Shown: positions 34,036-47,120 of the stretch, in pieces
How positions within the stretch are numbered: the stretch's first letter is position 1
Layout: every line of letters begins with the position of its first letter
Source: Morella rubra
Taxonomy: Eukaryota; Streptophyta; Magnoliopsida; Fagales; Myricaceae
Length of the DNA stretch: 64,000 nucleotides
Assembly: GCA_003952965.2 (NCBI GenBank)
Contig: CM025855.1
Span: 36,432,183-36,496,182 of the forward strand
Direction: 5' to 3'
The notes under the pieces: model-generated
Databases searched by the model: none
What the model was told of the DNA's origin: nothing
The model's input: the letters and a program-made list of their open reading frames with translations, nothing else
Position numbers and translations under genes: made by a program

Positions 34036-37000
34036 AATCATTATCAATTTTTTTTTCCTTAACAGATTTTGGGGATTCGTCTGTGTTCAAACCTTGCGTC
34101 CTCCACGTGTGTTGAAAGACACCAAAGAGATACGTCTTCAGTGGATTCTTAATGGGGTAAGAGTCAAGCTATAACTTAGTCCTTTCGAGAGCACCTGCTC
34201 TCTCCTGTTTCGGCACAGAATCAGTTTAAGCCCTGCTTAAATGGCTCTTCAACGATTAGAAGGTACTATGGTTACGCTTAGGTAGCATTGCCACCTTTGA
34301 TCGCCACCTTGACCTTTTTCCCAATGCTGAATTGCCAAAAACTATCTTTAAACAAACAAAAAAAACTACCGTTGAAGCTAAGGCATTCTTGACATTTCAA
34401 ATTTAGGTCATTGGTAAGTTCCACACATTAATTAGGCCCTAAAAAAATAGTCTAACTTACAAATCAAAATTCCTTAGAATTCGTCATAAACTTTATCTTA
34501 TGGAGTTTTCTAGATCCCAACCCTCGTTTTTAAAACTAAGATAGTAACTCCTTAAAGAAATATCGATCAATGTAAGTGACAAATGTCTAGGTCACAAAAA
34601 TCATTCTAATTAGATTTAAAAAATGAAGAAATTGGAGTTACGTAGTAATTACTTTGGGAGGCCTTGGTCCATATGCTGCATTTTTATAGTAAATGCATTC
34701 TCGATGCAATTAGATTGAAAAAAAATATACGATGTAAAACACAGTTTCAAGAAGCTTGATAAGCAAGCCACATCAATGTTTAGTTTAGTCGATCAAAAAC
34801 ATGACTCGAGAGGCAATTTATGTAATTTGTTTAAAAATTCAGTCACTGTGATTTCTTATTATAGTGTCGAAGTAAAGCTCCTCGTTAGACCCGTCAAGCT
34901 CATATTACATGTTAGTAGTTCTGCTTTGATATCATTTGTAGTGGTCTAAGAAACACTAGCCACATATATTATTTGACTTTAAAAAACTTAATCAACGTTG
35001 CTTTTGAAACTTATTGAAATCGTTATAATGTCTAATTCTACTCAATAAAGATTTAATATCAGACTTAAGCTAATACCACATATTTATCATTTCTTCTTTT
35101 CTCCAACTCCATGTGGTTCTTGAGGGTATTATGAATCAACAAATACTAAAGGGACCATTGTCAAATAAAAATACAAAAGGGTATTAGCAAGCATGATAAA
35201 TATCCTCATCAAGGGCAAGATAGACTTTTTCATCTGAGGAAGCATATGGATAATTCTAAAAATAATATATGAAAGATTGCACTTTATTATTCCCAATTAT
35301 CCTTCTATTTGCAATATGTCCTCTCAAGTTAGCTATTCTAGACAACTGACCCTCCTAAATTACTTTTTTTTTTTTTTTGTAATTTTCCTCTAAGTTAAGA
35401 TCTCACCTTTACCATGGGAAAAAAAACCACACAACAACTCTTAACAATTAAATTTTCAATAAGCAAGCATATTCCACAAAAGTAGATAGTAGTTTAAGGC
35501 ACCAACTGCTGAGAGAGCAAGTAGTTTTGGGGGTAAATTACAAATAAAGTGATATATAATTTGAGAAGAGTAAACCTAATTTTCTCATAAAATTTTATGT
35601 GAAAAGAAAAGTTTTCATCTCTAATGTATGTTTAAATTTCCAAGTTCTTACATATAAGGTATCAAGGTATGCTAGTGAAAAAAATATATCTTTTTGGAAC
35701 CTGGCTTTGTTAGAAAGTCCCCTTTTGTTTCTTTATTTTCTTTTGGTATCAGTGGAAGTTTATCTTTGACCTCTTTTGTGTTTTCCAACTTGTGTGTTTT
35801 CTACCATAACAGTAGGGAATTGCACCAAAGCCCCACCTTGATAACCTAAAGAGTAGAATAATAAATATGTCTATGCATTAATACAGTAAGAGTTCTTATC
35901 TGTGATTATTTCGTCTTGGAAACTGTCTTCGACCAAAGAAAGTATTTTTCGGGGAGATGCACCAAAGCACATGTGGTCTTTTCGTCTGGCATGATGAAGA
36001 AAGAAAAGGGGGGTAGACCGGAGGAGAAAGATGGACCCATCCAATCACAAAGCTTCCTGGGGTTGGCTCGTGATTGAAGTCTTGGATTTTCCACTCTTGA
36101 TTCAGGGAGGGTCAGTTAAAAAACTTGCCTAAACCTTCAATTAAGGTGCAGGATTACTTTCTTTTCCTCTTGGCAAGGTAATTTTCATGCAAAACAGTGG
36201 GGTTCACACAACAAATACTATTCTGACACGTATCAACCCTAGCACAAAGTCAGAAAACCCGTTGTGGGCTGACCAATCTTTTTTATGCTTTTTGTCAATA
36301 TCTGCAGAAGGAATTCAATAAACAAAAAGCAGCTAAGTTTGTGGTCCAAATCCTAAAAATAAGTTGAATATCGTTTGGCTCCACACTAATCATACTGTCC
36401 CATTACCACATTCCAACAATGTTTATCCTTAAAAACGAAGGAGGCCCACCTTCCCAAGTGCATGAATGACCCCCCCTTCTCTTCAGTCATCTCTCCCCCA
36501 CTAGTCATGTTGACAAAAGATGGGGCAAAAGGGCGGCAATAAAGTAGCCGTGGCTTGAACGGATTGTGAAGAAAGAATAGCTAAATCGGCAAGAAAGAAG
36601 TGGTTTGTAGTGTTTTTTTGAGGAGGATGGCCTTGGTGACCAGAAAGCTACTCGTTGAATCTTATTCACGAAGTAGGAGCTCTGTTCTGGTAGGGGTATG
36701 AGTCTATCTAAAGCAGTAAAGCCTAGAGGTGCCTCTGTGCTCCTCTTTGGAAGATAGGTAGAATAGAAGATTCTCATTCTTTTTATTTAACAATGTTCCC
36801 CTCAAGTCAAAGGCCAATTATAAGACAGTGGGCGCATATGTAGGGCTCATTAGGCTCGTTAGGCCGTTATCAACTAGGCTTTAGAAGATAATTATACTAA
36901 ACAGTCCTAGCACATCAGCATTTCAACAGAAAGAAATGCTGGATGTTTTGCTTGCTTTTGTTTTAGATTATCGAATTTCCCAGTAGCTCATCTACAGGGA

Positions 37001-37368
37001 TCCCATGATGAATTTCCCATTGTAGAATGCAACTTGTAGAGAATAGACATGTATCATGTTGCTATTGATTCCACCGGCCTACCAGCCTACTTGCTGACAG
37101 AAAATTATCTATCTGATTGCCCTGGCCTGATGGTATCCTTTGCATATGCCTGTCTTCTTATACCCCTCCCTCGCTTAGAGTAGGCAAAATGGTTCCTGCA
37201 AATCTTTCTATGTTCCAAACTTCTCTGTGTTTAGGCCCGTCAAGGTGACAGAAAATGAACACGATGCTGCTCTGTATATCAAAATAACCCCAAATTCCCA
37301 AGAGAAACTTCAGGAATGAGACAAAGGTTAAAATGATAAGCAGGATTGTAGCAAATAGAAAAACCCGC

Positions 37369-37391
37369 GGGGGGGGGGGGGGGGGGGGGGG
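37369..37391. repeat. Poly-G tract, 23 bases
   Basis: Uninterrupted G run about 420 bp upstream of the AGO7 start codon, inside its likely promoter region. Confidence 0.95.
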
Positions 37392-37814
37392 AGTTGAAGC
37401 CCATCGCTATCAGCGGAACTTATATATTCTATGGACCTTTATATTTCCCTCCCCATTTGACCTGCCCAAAATTTTCAAGAAAAAAGGCTATTGTAGCCTT
37501 ATATGTTATTATGTTTGACGGGTAGTCGAGGGATCATTACTGCCATGCTGTGCAAACTCCAAATTTGACAGCTCCCCTTCACTGGTACTGGCTTTCATCG
37601 TTCTTTAAAAAGCAGCATCCCGGCCTTCCCTCTTTCCCTGTGAAATATACATACTAGACAGAAGACACATAATATACTTCTCTAGGAACTAACACCCAAA
37701 CTCTCACTGTGCAATAACTACTGTCTGCTGAGACTCCTCCGCCAGTGAATCAGTACTTTTCTCTCATGCCCATAAACCCTATTTGCTGTTTCTTGTTTTA
37801 CTCTCGAGGAGGTA

Positions 37815-40800
37815 ATGGAAAACACAGAGGAGTCCAATGCTAACAAGAAATGCAATACCAACCCGGAAAGTTTCAGGGGCAGAGCCAATCCTCACAAGCA
37901 TCAGTATCACTATCAGCATCAGCTGCTACAGTACTCAAATCCTTATGGGTTCTGCAACCAGAACCAGTACCAGAGATATTGCCCAGCTCTGCTTCCTCTG
38001 CCTCCTCAAATACCGCTTCAGCTAGCTTTAACTCCACCTCTCCCTCAAAGCCAGAGCTTCAGGACAAAGACTCATTTCCACAAACCTTCATGCAAGCTGG
38101 ATAACCTTCCTCTTGCCGCCGCCTCAGATACCCAGGTCCAAAACGTCACAATTTCGCCAGGTAAGTATCAAAAGCCTTCTCTTTTATTTGTTCTGTTTTT
38201 CCCCCACTTTACTTGCTTGCTTGTTCTTTGAAGTGCAAGTCTGGTTTGTGGTTAAGGAGTCTGGGAAGATGTATTTTTTGCTCATATAGTTTATGTATGA
38301 GATCCTAACCAATACGGAAGGCTCAGAATTGCGAAAGAGGCTCTATTTACTTTTTCTCTTCTCTTTCTTTCTTTGTTTTTCCTTCCTTTTTTACATTCAT
38401 TCTCTGTTCTTGCCGATTCAAATATTTTTACATTTGAGAGTCTACAATGGAGACAATCCGAATGCTAAAAGCAACGCGTCGTGTTCGTTTTAGAAATTTC
38501 ATGTACTGTATTTGTTCTCCTTTGCAGTTTTAGGTCTATTCCAAATCTATACCCGATTTAGACTTGAAATATCTAAATTTCATGATGATTAGAGTTGAAC
38601 CAGTCTAACTCGTCTTTTTCTTCTCCTTATCTAATCAGCTCCAGAGGGACTCCAAAGGCCAAAAAGTTTACCCACTAAAGGAGATAATGGAAGTAGTGTC
38701 ATAGGTGCCAGGAAACCACAAGCACTAGTGGCTGCAAGGAGGCCAGACCGCGGCGGTATAGAAGGGCCAGTTATCTCTCTCCTTGCCAACCATTTTCTTG
38801 TTCAATTTGACTCATTGCAACGGATTTTCCATTACAATGTCGAAATCTCTCCTACTCCCTCGAAAGACGTTGCCCGATTGATCAAACAGAAATTGGTCTT
38901 GGACAATCCGGTTGTACTCTCTGGTGCTTTTCCAGCGTATGATGGTCGAAAGAACCTTTACAGTCCCATAGAGTTTCAAAATGATAGGCTCGAGTTCTAT
39001 GTAAGCCTCCCCGTTCCCACTAGCAAGCCAACTTTCCCAAATGCAAAATTTAATGACTTGCTAGACAAGCGTCCAAAGCTCAAACTTTTTCGGATAAACA
39101 TCAAACTTGTATCGAAGTTTGATGGAAAGGAGTTAAGTAGTTTCTTAAGCAAGGAGGGAGACGATTGGATCCCTCTTCCTCAAGATTATCTCCATGCTTT
39201 GGATGTTATTTTAAGGGAAAGCCCGACAGAGAAGTGCATATCTGTTGGGAGATCACTGTATTCAAATGCGATGGGAGGAACTAAGGAAATTGGGGGCGGA
39301 GTTGTTGGATTGAGAGGGTTCTTTCAGAGTCTTCGTCCAACTCAACAAGGGCTTGCTCTCAACATAGATTTCTCCGTGTCTGCTTTCCATGAAAGCATTG
39401 GAGTAATTCCCTACTTGCAGAAGCGTCTTGAATTTCTTCGGGACCTTTCTCAAAGGAAGACTAGGGGTTTAATTGGCGGAGAGAGGAATGAGGTGGAGAG
39501 GGCATTGAAGAACATCAGGGTATTTGTTTGCCACAGGGAAACTGTTCAGCGATATCGGGTATATGGCTTAACCGAGGAAGATACTGAAAATCTTTGGTTT
39601 GCTGACAGGGACGGGAAAAACCTGAGGCTAGTGACTTACTTCAAGGAGCATTATAACTATGATATACAGTTCAGGAACCTGCCGTGCTTGCAGATTAGTC
39701 GGAGTAAACCATGCTATCTTCCTATGGAGCTTTGCGTCATTTGTGAAGGCCAGAAGTTTCTTGGGAAGCTTTCAGATGATCAGACTGCAAGAATCCTCAA
39801 GATGGGCTGCCAACGACCAAAAGAGCGGAAAGCTATTATAGATGGAGTCATGAGAGGACCTGTTGGGCCAAAAAGGTACTTTGTGATAGTTTTGCAGTTG
39901 AATAAATCGGTCAAGTTTTTGGCTCCCATCAGCACTTTGTTGGATTGGCTTTGAAATGGTTTCTTTAGCTTTTAATTCCTACCTTTTTTCTATCTTGACA
40001 GTGGGATCCAGGAAAGAGAATTCAAACTCCAAGTTTCAGGTGAAATGACGAGATTAAAAGGGAGAATTCTTCAACCTCCCAAGCTAAAGCTTGGTGATGG
40101 CGGCCATGTGAGAGATCTGATTCCTTCCCGCCACGACAGACAGTGGAACCTTCTGGAGAGCCATGTTTTTGAAGGAACTCAAATTGAAAGGTGGGCCCTA
40201 ATAAGTTTCGGTGGCACCTCTGATCAGAAGTCCTACATTCCAAAATTCATAAACCAGCTATCACAGAGATGTGAACAACTAGGCATCTTTCTTAACAAAA
40301 ACACCATCGTTAGCCCCCAATTCGAATCAACCCAAGTGCTTAACAATGTCTCTCTTTTGGAATCTAAACTCAAAAAACTACATAGAGCCGCATCAAACAA
40401 CCTTCAGCTGCTTATTTGTATAATGGAGAGAAAACACAACGGTTACGCAGATTTGAAGCGAATTTCAGAGACGAGCATTGGGGTTGTAAGCCAGTGCTGC
40501 TTATATCCGAACCTCACAAAGTTGAGTTCTCAATTTCTGGCAAATTTAGCTCTCAAGATAAATGCCAAACTTGGGGGATGTACAGTTGCCTTGGACAATT
40601 CATTACACTCACAAATCCCTCGCCTACTCCGGTCTAATGAGCCAGTTATTTTTATGGGTGCTGATGTGACACACCCTCACCCCCTTGATGATTACAGCCC
40701 ATCCGTTGCTGCTGTAGTTGGTAGCATGAATTGGCCTGCAGCAAACAAGTATGTTTCAAGAATGAGGTCCCAAACGCATCGACAAGAAATCATCCAGGAT

Positions 40801-41460
40801 CTGGGCGCAATGGTTGGAGAATTACTGGAGGATTTTTTTCAGGAAGTAAGCAAACTCCCCACCAGAATTATTTTCTTCCGAGATGGGGTAAGTGAAACCC
40901 AATTTAATAAAGTGCTCCAAGAGGAGCTCCAAGCCATTAGAGGGGCATGCTCTGCATTTCCTGGTTATAAACCGCTCATCACTTTTGCAGTAGTCCAAAA
41001 GAGGCATCACACAAGGTTGTTTCCTTTTGAAACAGATCCATCTTCCACTCAAAGCCAGTTTTCTGATGAAAATATTCCTCCAGGGACAGTGGTCGATACT
41101 GTGATTACTCATCCTAGGGAATTCGATTTCTATCTTTGTAGCCATTGGGGCGTGAAAGGAACAAGCCGGCCGACCCATTACCATGTCTTGTGGGATGAAA
41201 ACCAATTCACTTCTGATGAACTACAGAAGCTGGTTTACTGTCTTTGTTTCACATTTGTAAGGTGCACCAAGCCAGTTTCTTTGGTGCCTCCGGCTTACTA
41301 TGCCCACCTAGCTGCATACAGAGGCAGACTTTACCTGGACCGGTCAGAACCTACAGCTTTTAGGAGGAGTGCTTCAACACTCTCCCGAGCTGCCCCTCCA
41401 AAAGCGACCCCTCTACCTAAACTCAGCGAAAAAGTTAAGAAACTCATGTTTTACTGCTGA
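37815..41460 (+). CDS. AGO7: ARGONAUTE7 (ZIPPY-type), three exons, 1013 aa
   Basis: AGO7 binds miR390 and cleaves or marks TAS3 RNA to start tasiRNA production, which represses ARF genes in leaf polarity and phase change. Exons: 37815-38160, 38639-39875 and 40002-41460, with GT-AG borders in phase. The Arabidopsis protein is about 990 aa. The N-terminus (about 1-115) is low-complexity, rich in H, Q, P and Y. Then come the N domain (from ARRPDRGG, about 147), linker, PAZ (about 370-500, with FVCHRETVQRYRVYGLTEED) and PIWI (about 590-980). The slicer tetrad is intact: D749 (GADVTHPHP), E790 (RQEIIQDL), D822 (FFRDGVSE) and H920 (RPTHYHVLWDE). KLKKLHRAASNNLQLLICIM and the end KLSEKVKKLMFYC are AGO7-like. 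The ATG at 37815 follows a C/T-rich leader. Confidence 0.97.
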
Positions 41461-42177
41461 TGTTTCTTGCTTTCAGAATGCTGAACTCTTATTACCTGCA
41501 CGCTTGAATTCCAGAGAGATGTAATCTGATTAGATCGTTTAGGATATCTAGTTTCCTCAATGACTAACTTTTACGTCAATTTAAAGATTGAGATCCAATT
41601 GCCCTTCTAGATTATGCAAATTGGATTAACTGAGGCTATGGATAGAAGATATGAGCTACTGTGGCAAAATAGAGAAGAGTATCGAGTCTAAGAGGATTCT
41701 TAGCAGCTTATTCAAATTTGGCTCTGTACTTTAACAAAAATATACTTCTATTTTAACTATCAACTTTTTAATAACACTCTTAGCAGTTTCTCTATTTTAA
41801 CCATCTATTTTTACTATTCTATTTAAAATATTATTTTTTTTAACATTTATTTTTTGAATATTCGTTTTATTGTAACTGTCTAGGAGGAAGAAAGAAAAAA
41901 AGAGAGGGAGAACTCGAGAGTTGAGAGTAAGAAAAGAAAAGAGAGGAAAAAAAATATTAATATTTTAAGATAGTGAAGTGAATAATAATTCTCTAAAAAT
42001 AGATAATCACTATTTACATGTTAAATTTTTTTGTTAAAATTTGTTAGAATAGATAAGTTGTTATGTTAATTTTTTGTTAAATTGGTTCTCTATTTTAACC
42101 AAAATGTTAGAATAGCGAACTTGTTAAAAATGTTCTCAGGATGTGCATGGTCGGGGGTTTAATTTTAGGGGCCAACT
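41461..42177. other. AGO7 3' region and an AT-rich element-like segment
   Basis: About 41460-41690 is likely AGO7 3' UTR. From about 41690 to 42142 the two ends share weak inverted similarity (CTATTTTAAC-type motifs facing each other), as in an old MITE, with an AG-rich centre. I could not define clean ends. No gene. Confidence 0.3.
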
Positions 42178-43195
42178 CTGACTCCATTGCACATCAACTT
42201 GAGTTGAGCTAGTATATGGGGTCCGGTTCGGGTCAAGGTCGACTAAGAGAGAGGGGGTAGAGGCACTCATGATATAAGAAAAAAAAATTAAAATTACTTT
42301 TGAGGGTGGGAATTGAGGTCAAGGTGGCTTTTTTTGGGGGCCAAACTATTCAATCCTTCCTCGATAGAAACAACTCGGTTAGGGTCGGATTTTTTAAAGT
42401 CCATGGATATTGAGAGAGTAGGTTATATTATTTAAAAATAAGAAAGTCATCTTAAATAAACTATAGTCTCTCTCCCATCAAATAATTATTTTTTATTATA
42501 TATTCATTTAAATCTTCTCTTTTTTTTTTTTTACCAGTTTTTATAAATTATTTTTAATTTTTCATCAATTTCATACTCTAAATTTTTAACCATCTCAATA
42601 TTTTGATTGAGCGACTCCGTTGCCACAGAGATACACAACGTCAGTGTCTATACATATCATCCATGTTTTCGTATAGACACTGACTCCATTGCACATCAAC
42701 TTGAGTTGAGCTAGTATATGGGGTTTGGTTCGAATCAAGGTCGAGAGAGAGAGGGTAGAGGGCACTCATGGTATAAGAAAAAAAAAATTAAAAACTTTAG
42801 GGTGGAAATTGAGGTCAAGGTGGCTTTTTTCGGGGCCAAACTACTCAATCTTACCTCGATAGAAACAACTTGGTTAGGCTCTAATTTTTAAAATGATGGA
42901 TATCGAGAAGGTAGATTATATTCTTTAAAAATAAGAAAGTCACCCTGAATAAGTGAAGTCTCTCTTTCTAATAAATTATTATTTTATTATTATAATATTT
43001 ATTTAAATATTATTTATTCACTCTTTTACCGATTCTCGTTAATTATCTTTCAATTTTTCATCATTATCGTACTCTAAAATGTTAACCGTCTCAATATTTT
43101 GGCAAATTATGACAATCGAATACATGGTACTGATGTGATCGAGCCAGCCACGCTGCCACAGAGATACACCATGTCAGTGTCTATGGATTATACGC
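42178..43195 (+). repeat. Diverged tandem duplication, two units of about 502 bp
   Basis: Unit 1 (from 42178) and unit 2 (from 42680) both begin CTGACTCCATTGCACATCAA and continue with shared GAGTTGAGCTAGTATATGGG, GAGGTCAAGGTGGCTTTTTT, TCGATAGAAACAACT and AAAAATAAGAAAGTCA. Both end with a GCCACAGAGATACAC segment followed by GTCAGTGTCTAT. The units differ by many substitutions and small indels, so the duplication is not recent. No coding sequence is preserved. Confidence 0.85.
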
Positions 43196-44389
43196 ATCAT
43201 GCATGCACCATCCATAAAGCATAGCAGACTTTGTACAGTGCAATAAAAGCCCACATAGCCTCAAACAAAGTAAAAAACAAAAACAGAAAAAATGTTTTAG
43301 GCTGACGCAGAAGGAATCGTATCAAACCGAAGCAAAGTACTGCCCAATGCCAGCCCAATTGCATAAAGAATATATTACGTAGAGAGAGAGAGAGAGTGCC
43401 AGAGTGGCCGAGATGAATATGAACCAAGAAAAGATGGGATTTGAAGTAAAGCCTCTGAAGTCTGACTTGCGACTTCCCCTTTTGTCTCTTCATCTCTCTC
43501 TCTCTCACCGTAGCCTGGCAATACCATAAACCTATCAGTTGTTTTTTCTCTCGGTGCGTCAGAGACAACTTTAAGTACTGCACGGCCATGGGAAGGGACA
43601 GAGAGACTGAGAAATAAACGTGGGCTTCCACAGATGAATTAGTGGTCTGGACCACTAATATGGATCTGGGTAACCTGCTCAATTTTTATTTTTTTTTGAG
43701 CAAGTTAGGTTGGTCATTCATATTAAAAATTAGTACATTGTAGCACCTCAGACAACCACACCTAAAAAACCAGAAAATAAAAAAACAAACAGAAAAAATA
43801 ATGATAAAGATAGGACTGCCGTCAAGGCGTTAACTGAAACACTTTAGACCTTGGAGTCATTAGCGACAGTCACTAGCTAGAGACGAAACCGCTGTAGGGA
43901 GGAGGGCAGTGACAAATCTAGAGGTGCTATAGAGTGGCTCCGCTCCGACATCCATTGACTGAACAAAAGCAGCACAGGAGAGCTCCGAACAAAAGTAAGA
44001 AAACAAATTCGAAAAAAAAGTCATGTTAAGGTTGGCACATGAGATCAACGCGTCACTCTAGACGGCGAGTAAGAAGCACGCGCTCGAAGAAGAGTCATTA
44101 AAAGAGACGAAAGTGGCAGATTAAAGAACAAGGAGCGTGAGTGAGCCACGATGAGATAAGAGGGGAACGACAACCAGGGAAGAAGAGGGTAAGAGGCACG
44201 GAGGAAATGAGAAATAGAGAGAGGTTAGGGTTCTCGAATGGGAATCGGAATGGGGGCATGTGAAGACAACTAAAACCAAAGTTCCTATAAAATATTTCGC
44301 ATAGACTTTCTTTTTTTATAAAAAAAAAAAACACTCTTCATTTTAGGTTGGGGTGATTTTGGTCAGATATCGACTCCTACCCAAAGTAT

Positions 44390-44586
44390 TACTATTTTTT
44401 TATTGTTTTCAAAACGTTTTAAAAATTTTTACCATCATTTTTTTATCGATTCCAATATATTTTTATAATAATTTTTTAAATTTTAACAATTTTTAACACA
44501 TTTTTTACCAATCTCAAAGAATTTACACTAATTTAAAAAAAATACAAATATAAAAAACTATTTTGAGATCTAAACCAAACATAACT
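44390..44586 (-). repeat. AT-rich short repeat (MITE-like), copy 4, inverted
   Basis: Inverted copy of the 2704 family. Its right end, reverse complemented, reads GTTATGTTTGGTTTAGATCT, followed by CAAAATAGTTTTTTAT, nearly identical to copy 1. The other end has CAAAACGTTTTAAAAA, as in copy 2. This is the best-preserved match to copy 1. Confidence 0.65.
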
Positions 44587-46539
44587 TATATTTTTTTTCT
44601 CCTTATTATCCGAAACCGGATTAAGTCGAGCCAAGTTGAAGTGGTTAAATTCTGCACAACCCTATCCAAGATACCCTGAAACCAAAATAAATTATGAGAC
44701 TTAAATATTTCTAAAATGAATGTAACTCATTAAAGACTAAATTCAATTATTTTAGAAAAAACAAAAAGTATCTTTTACCTCTTAAATTGCTATTTTTATT
44801 TTTTTAACCATATGACTCTGAGGTGATATTGGTAGAATCAAAATCTTCATTCTTTTAAAGATTTTTTTTTCAAAAAATAAAATTTTCAAAATTTTCACAT
44901 CAACTTTAATTTTTTTATTAAAAAAATTACATCAAAATTTATCTTTCTCTACTTTTTAACAAACTCGAATATTTTTTATTAAAAAATTCCATCAAATGGT
45001 CCATCTCCTTAATTTTTAAAAAATAAAATTTAAACTTTTTCACCAAAACTATCATAAGTCAAAACTCTCAAAATAAATTTCCAAAAAAAAATTATTAAAA
45101 TTATTAATTACCAAACATCACCATATATCTAGCAGTTGATATTGAATCACGTATCTTATATTTTGTGTGTTAATAAGTTAGATTTTAACCTCTGTAATAA
45201 ATCTGAAAAGATAATAATTGGAGAAGATCGTTAAAAAGACTGATAATCTGGAGTCCTTGCAAACGGTAGGATAGTTTATGCTACTCATTTTATAATTTTA
45301 ACATTAAAGTCAAGGAATATTTTTTGGTTTGTGACGCTACGTCCAATGAATATAAATAAAACCAACCAAATATTATCCTATTCAGCCAGAAATTAAAACC
45401 CGAGCCAGTAATGAATATATGTTTTTGGGCAGTCTGGGACTCATATTTCTGGTGATGTTTGCTGTCTAATTTTTTTTAAAATGGTGAAAGATTCGATTTA
45501 GATCAAATATTTTGTTGTAAACTAAACTGTTGGATGTTTTTAAATCAAAATTTTAGTTTACGTGAGTCAATGAAAATGTGAAAATAAAGATGATTTGAAT
45601 GAATGTTTATTGTTATTATAATAAAAATAAATGATTTGATAAAGAAAAAGATATTATTTTATAGTTATTTTGTTAGTTTAAAATTTTAATATGGTAACCT
45701 TAATAAATTAGTTTGGATGGTTAGGACTTACGGTCTAGGAGTGTGCTCTTTTTGAAGTTTCATCTCCGAATCTGCTTAGGTATAAACAATTAAGAGTCAC
45801 ATCCAGAACCGAATTTACCTAACTTGTGTAACTTGGAGGCTCCACCTGTTCAAGATTGACTCATTAGGTGAGTTCTATTCTGGTAGGCCTACCAAATTGG
45901 ATTTTTCTTCGTCATCTAACAAAAATATTTAAGATAGTCAAAAATTTTAGCATACAAGCATCACTTTTTAATTCTATAAAATGTTTTAGTTAAAATTTTT
46001 TAAAGATATTTAATTATAAATTATTTTTATTAAAATTTATAAAAAGTGTAAAAATAATTTGATAGAATTTTAATAAAATAGAATTATCTCTATGTGTACT
46101 TTAATTTGATTTAATTCTTATAAATAAAATATTAAAATTTATATGAAAATTATTAATTTTTGTGCTGAATTTTTTTTTTTATTTCTAATAACTGCGAACG
46201 GTGAAATTTTCCCCCACCGCCACCCCGCTCTTGTTTCTTGTGCACCTCCGTCACCCAGTCCCTTTCAAGCCCAGAACTTTTTGCTTTTCGTTTGATTTTT
46301 TACGCTATTGATTGATTGAGCGGTTAGCGGTGTTTGATCTGAGTGGAGAAGGGTCCTAGCTAAACGGTCAGATCAAGCTAGTGAGATCCGATAACCAGAT
46401 ACACGCATGGAGTTCACGTGCTGTCCCATCTCGACAACCTACACCAAGAAACCGCGGGATCTATCTTGGACTTATAAAACGTTAAAGGCTTCCCCAGATG
46501 TCTAATCTGCAGACTGCAGTGTCATGGTTTAGACTGCAA

Positions 46540-46800
46540 GGCTATGTTACTTAACAGGTCTTAGATTCGGTATCAGCGTTATGCGTGTGGTTGGAGTTGC
46601 TAGTTACTTAAAACAAAGTTAAATTGTGCTGTAAATTACGCTAAGGTCCGTTAACAAGTTTCACTTGTCTTGTTGGTTAGCTTTCATTGTGTGCTCGCGT
46701 TTGCTTGCGCGAGATTATAATTATTTTTTCGTTAGTCTCGACTTCTTGTGCGCTTCAACTTTTGCGAGCTAAAAGTTTATTTTTTAAAAAAAATATTTTA
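46540..46800 (+). repeat. Dispersed repeat, copy A
   Basis: It shares an ordered series of segments with 61720-61970: ACTTAAAACAAA, CCGTTAGC/CCGTTAAC, TCACTTGTCTTG-type, GTGCTCGC, GATTGTAATTATTTTTTCGT (GATTATAA here), TTGCGCGCTCCAACTTGTGC-type and GCGAG(C)...AAAGTTTATTTTTT. Both copies are followed by sequence with repeated TGCTCT motifs. The class is unknown. Confidence 0.6.
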
Positions 46801-47120
46801 AACATGCTTGCTTGACGCTTCCTAATCTGTCCCAACGAAATATATAAATAAGTTAATTTTAAAATATGCATCTCTTGTGCTCTTTAACTTATCCGAACGA
46901 AATATATAAATAAATTTTATTTTAAAACATATTTCATTGATGCTCCTTCTGCTCTAGCGAAATATATAATAAGTTAATTTTAAAACATGTCTAGTAAGTG
47001 ATACTTAACTTGTCCGAGCGAAATATGTAAATGAGTTTTATTTTTAGAACATACTTCTTTGATGCTCCCTAATGTGCTCCAACTAAATGTAAATATGTTT
47101 TATTTTAAAACATACTTTAT
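46801..47120 (+). repeat. Minisatellite, about five units of 60-62 bp
   Basis: The motif CGAAATATATAA or a close variant recurs at about 46836, 46898, 46959, 47019 and 47081, a spacing of 60-62 bases. Each is followed by TTTTATTTTAAAACAT-type sequence and then a CTT/GCT-rich part. The units are diverged. It directly follows dispersed repeat copy A. Confidence 0.8.

Larger units (their letters stand above)
31161..37814. other. 6.6-kb gene-free spacer between the CSC1-like gene and AGO7
   Basis: The first 400-700 bases are probably 3' UTR of the CSC1-like gene. The rest has no coding region that I can support. It contains three poly-G/C tracts, a SINE-like sequence near 33.9 kb and scattered AT-rich sequence. 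The right end should hold the AGO7 promoter. A TTTAAAAAG box near 37605 followed by C/T-rich sequence could mark its start, but this is only suggestive. The short frames at 33283-33495 and 36505-36777 (both -) match nothing I recognise. Confidence 0.45.

Noticed and set aside
34918..34945. Possible degenerate primer-binding site of a second LTR element (TTCTGCTTTGATATCATTTG)
   Set aside because: It is only loosely like the complement of TGGTATCAGAGC, and no LTRs or target duplication were found around it.
43197..43682. 161-residue minus-strand frame
   Set aside because: It starts at a TTG codon and is rich in F, L and K from AT-rich DNA with GA repeats. It has no recognisable domain.
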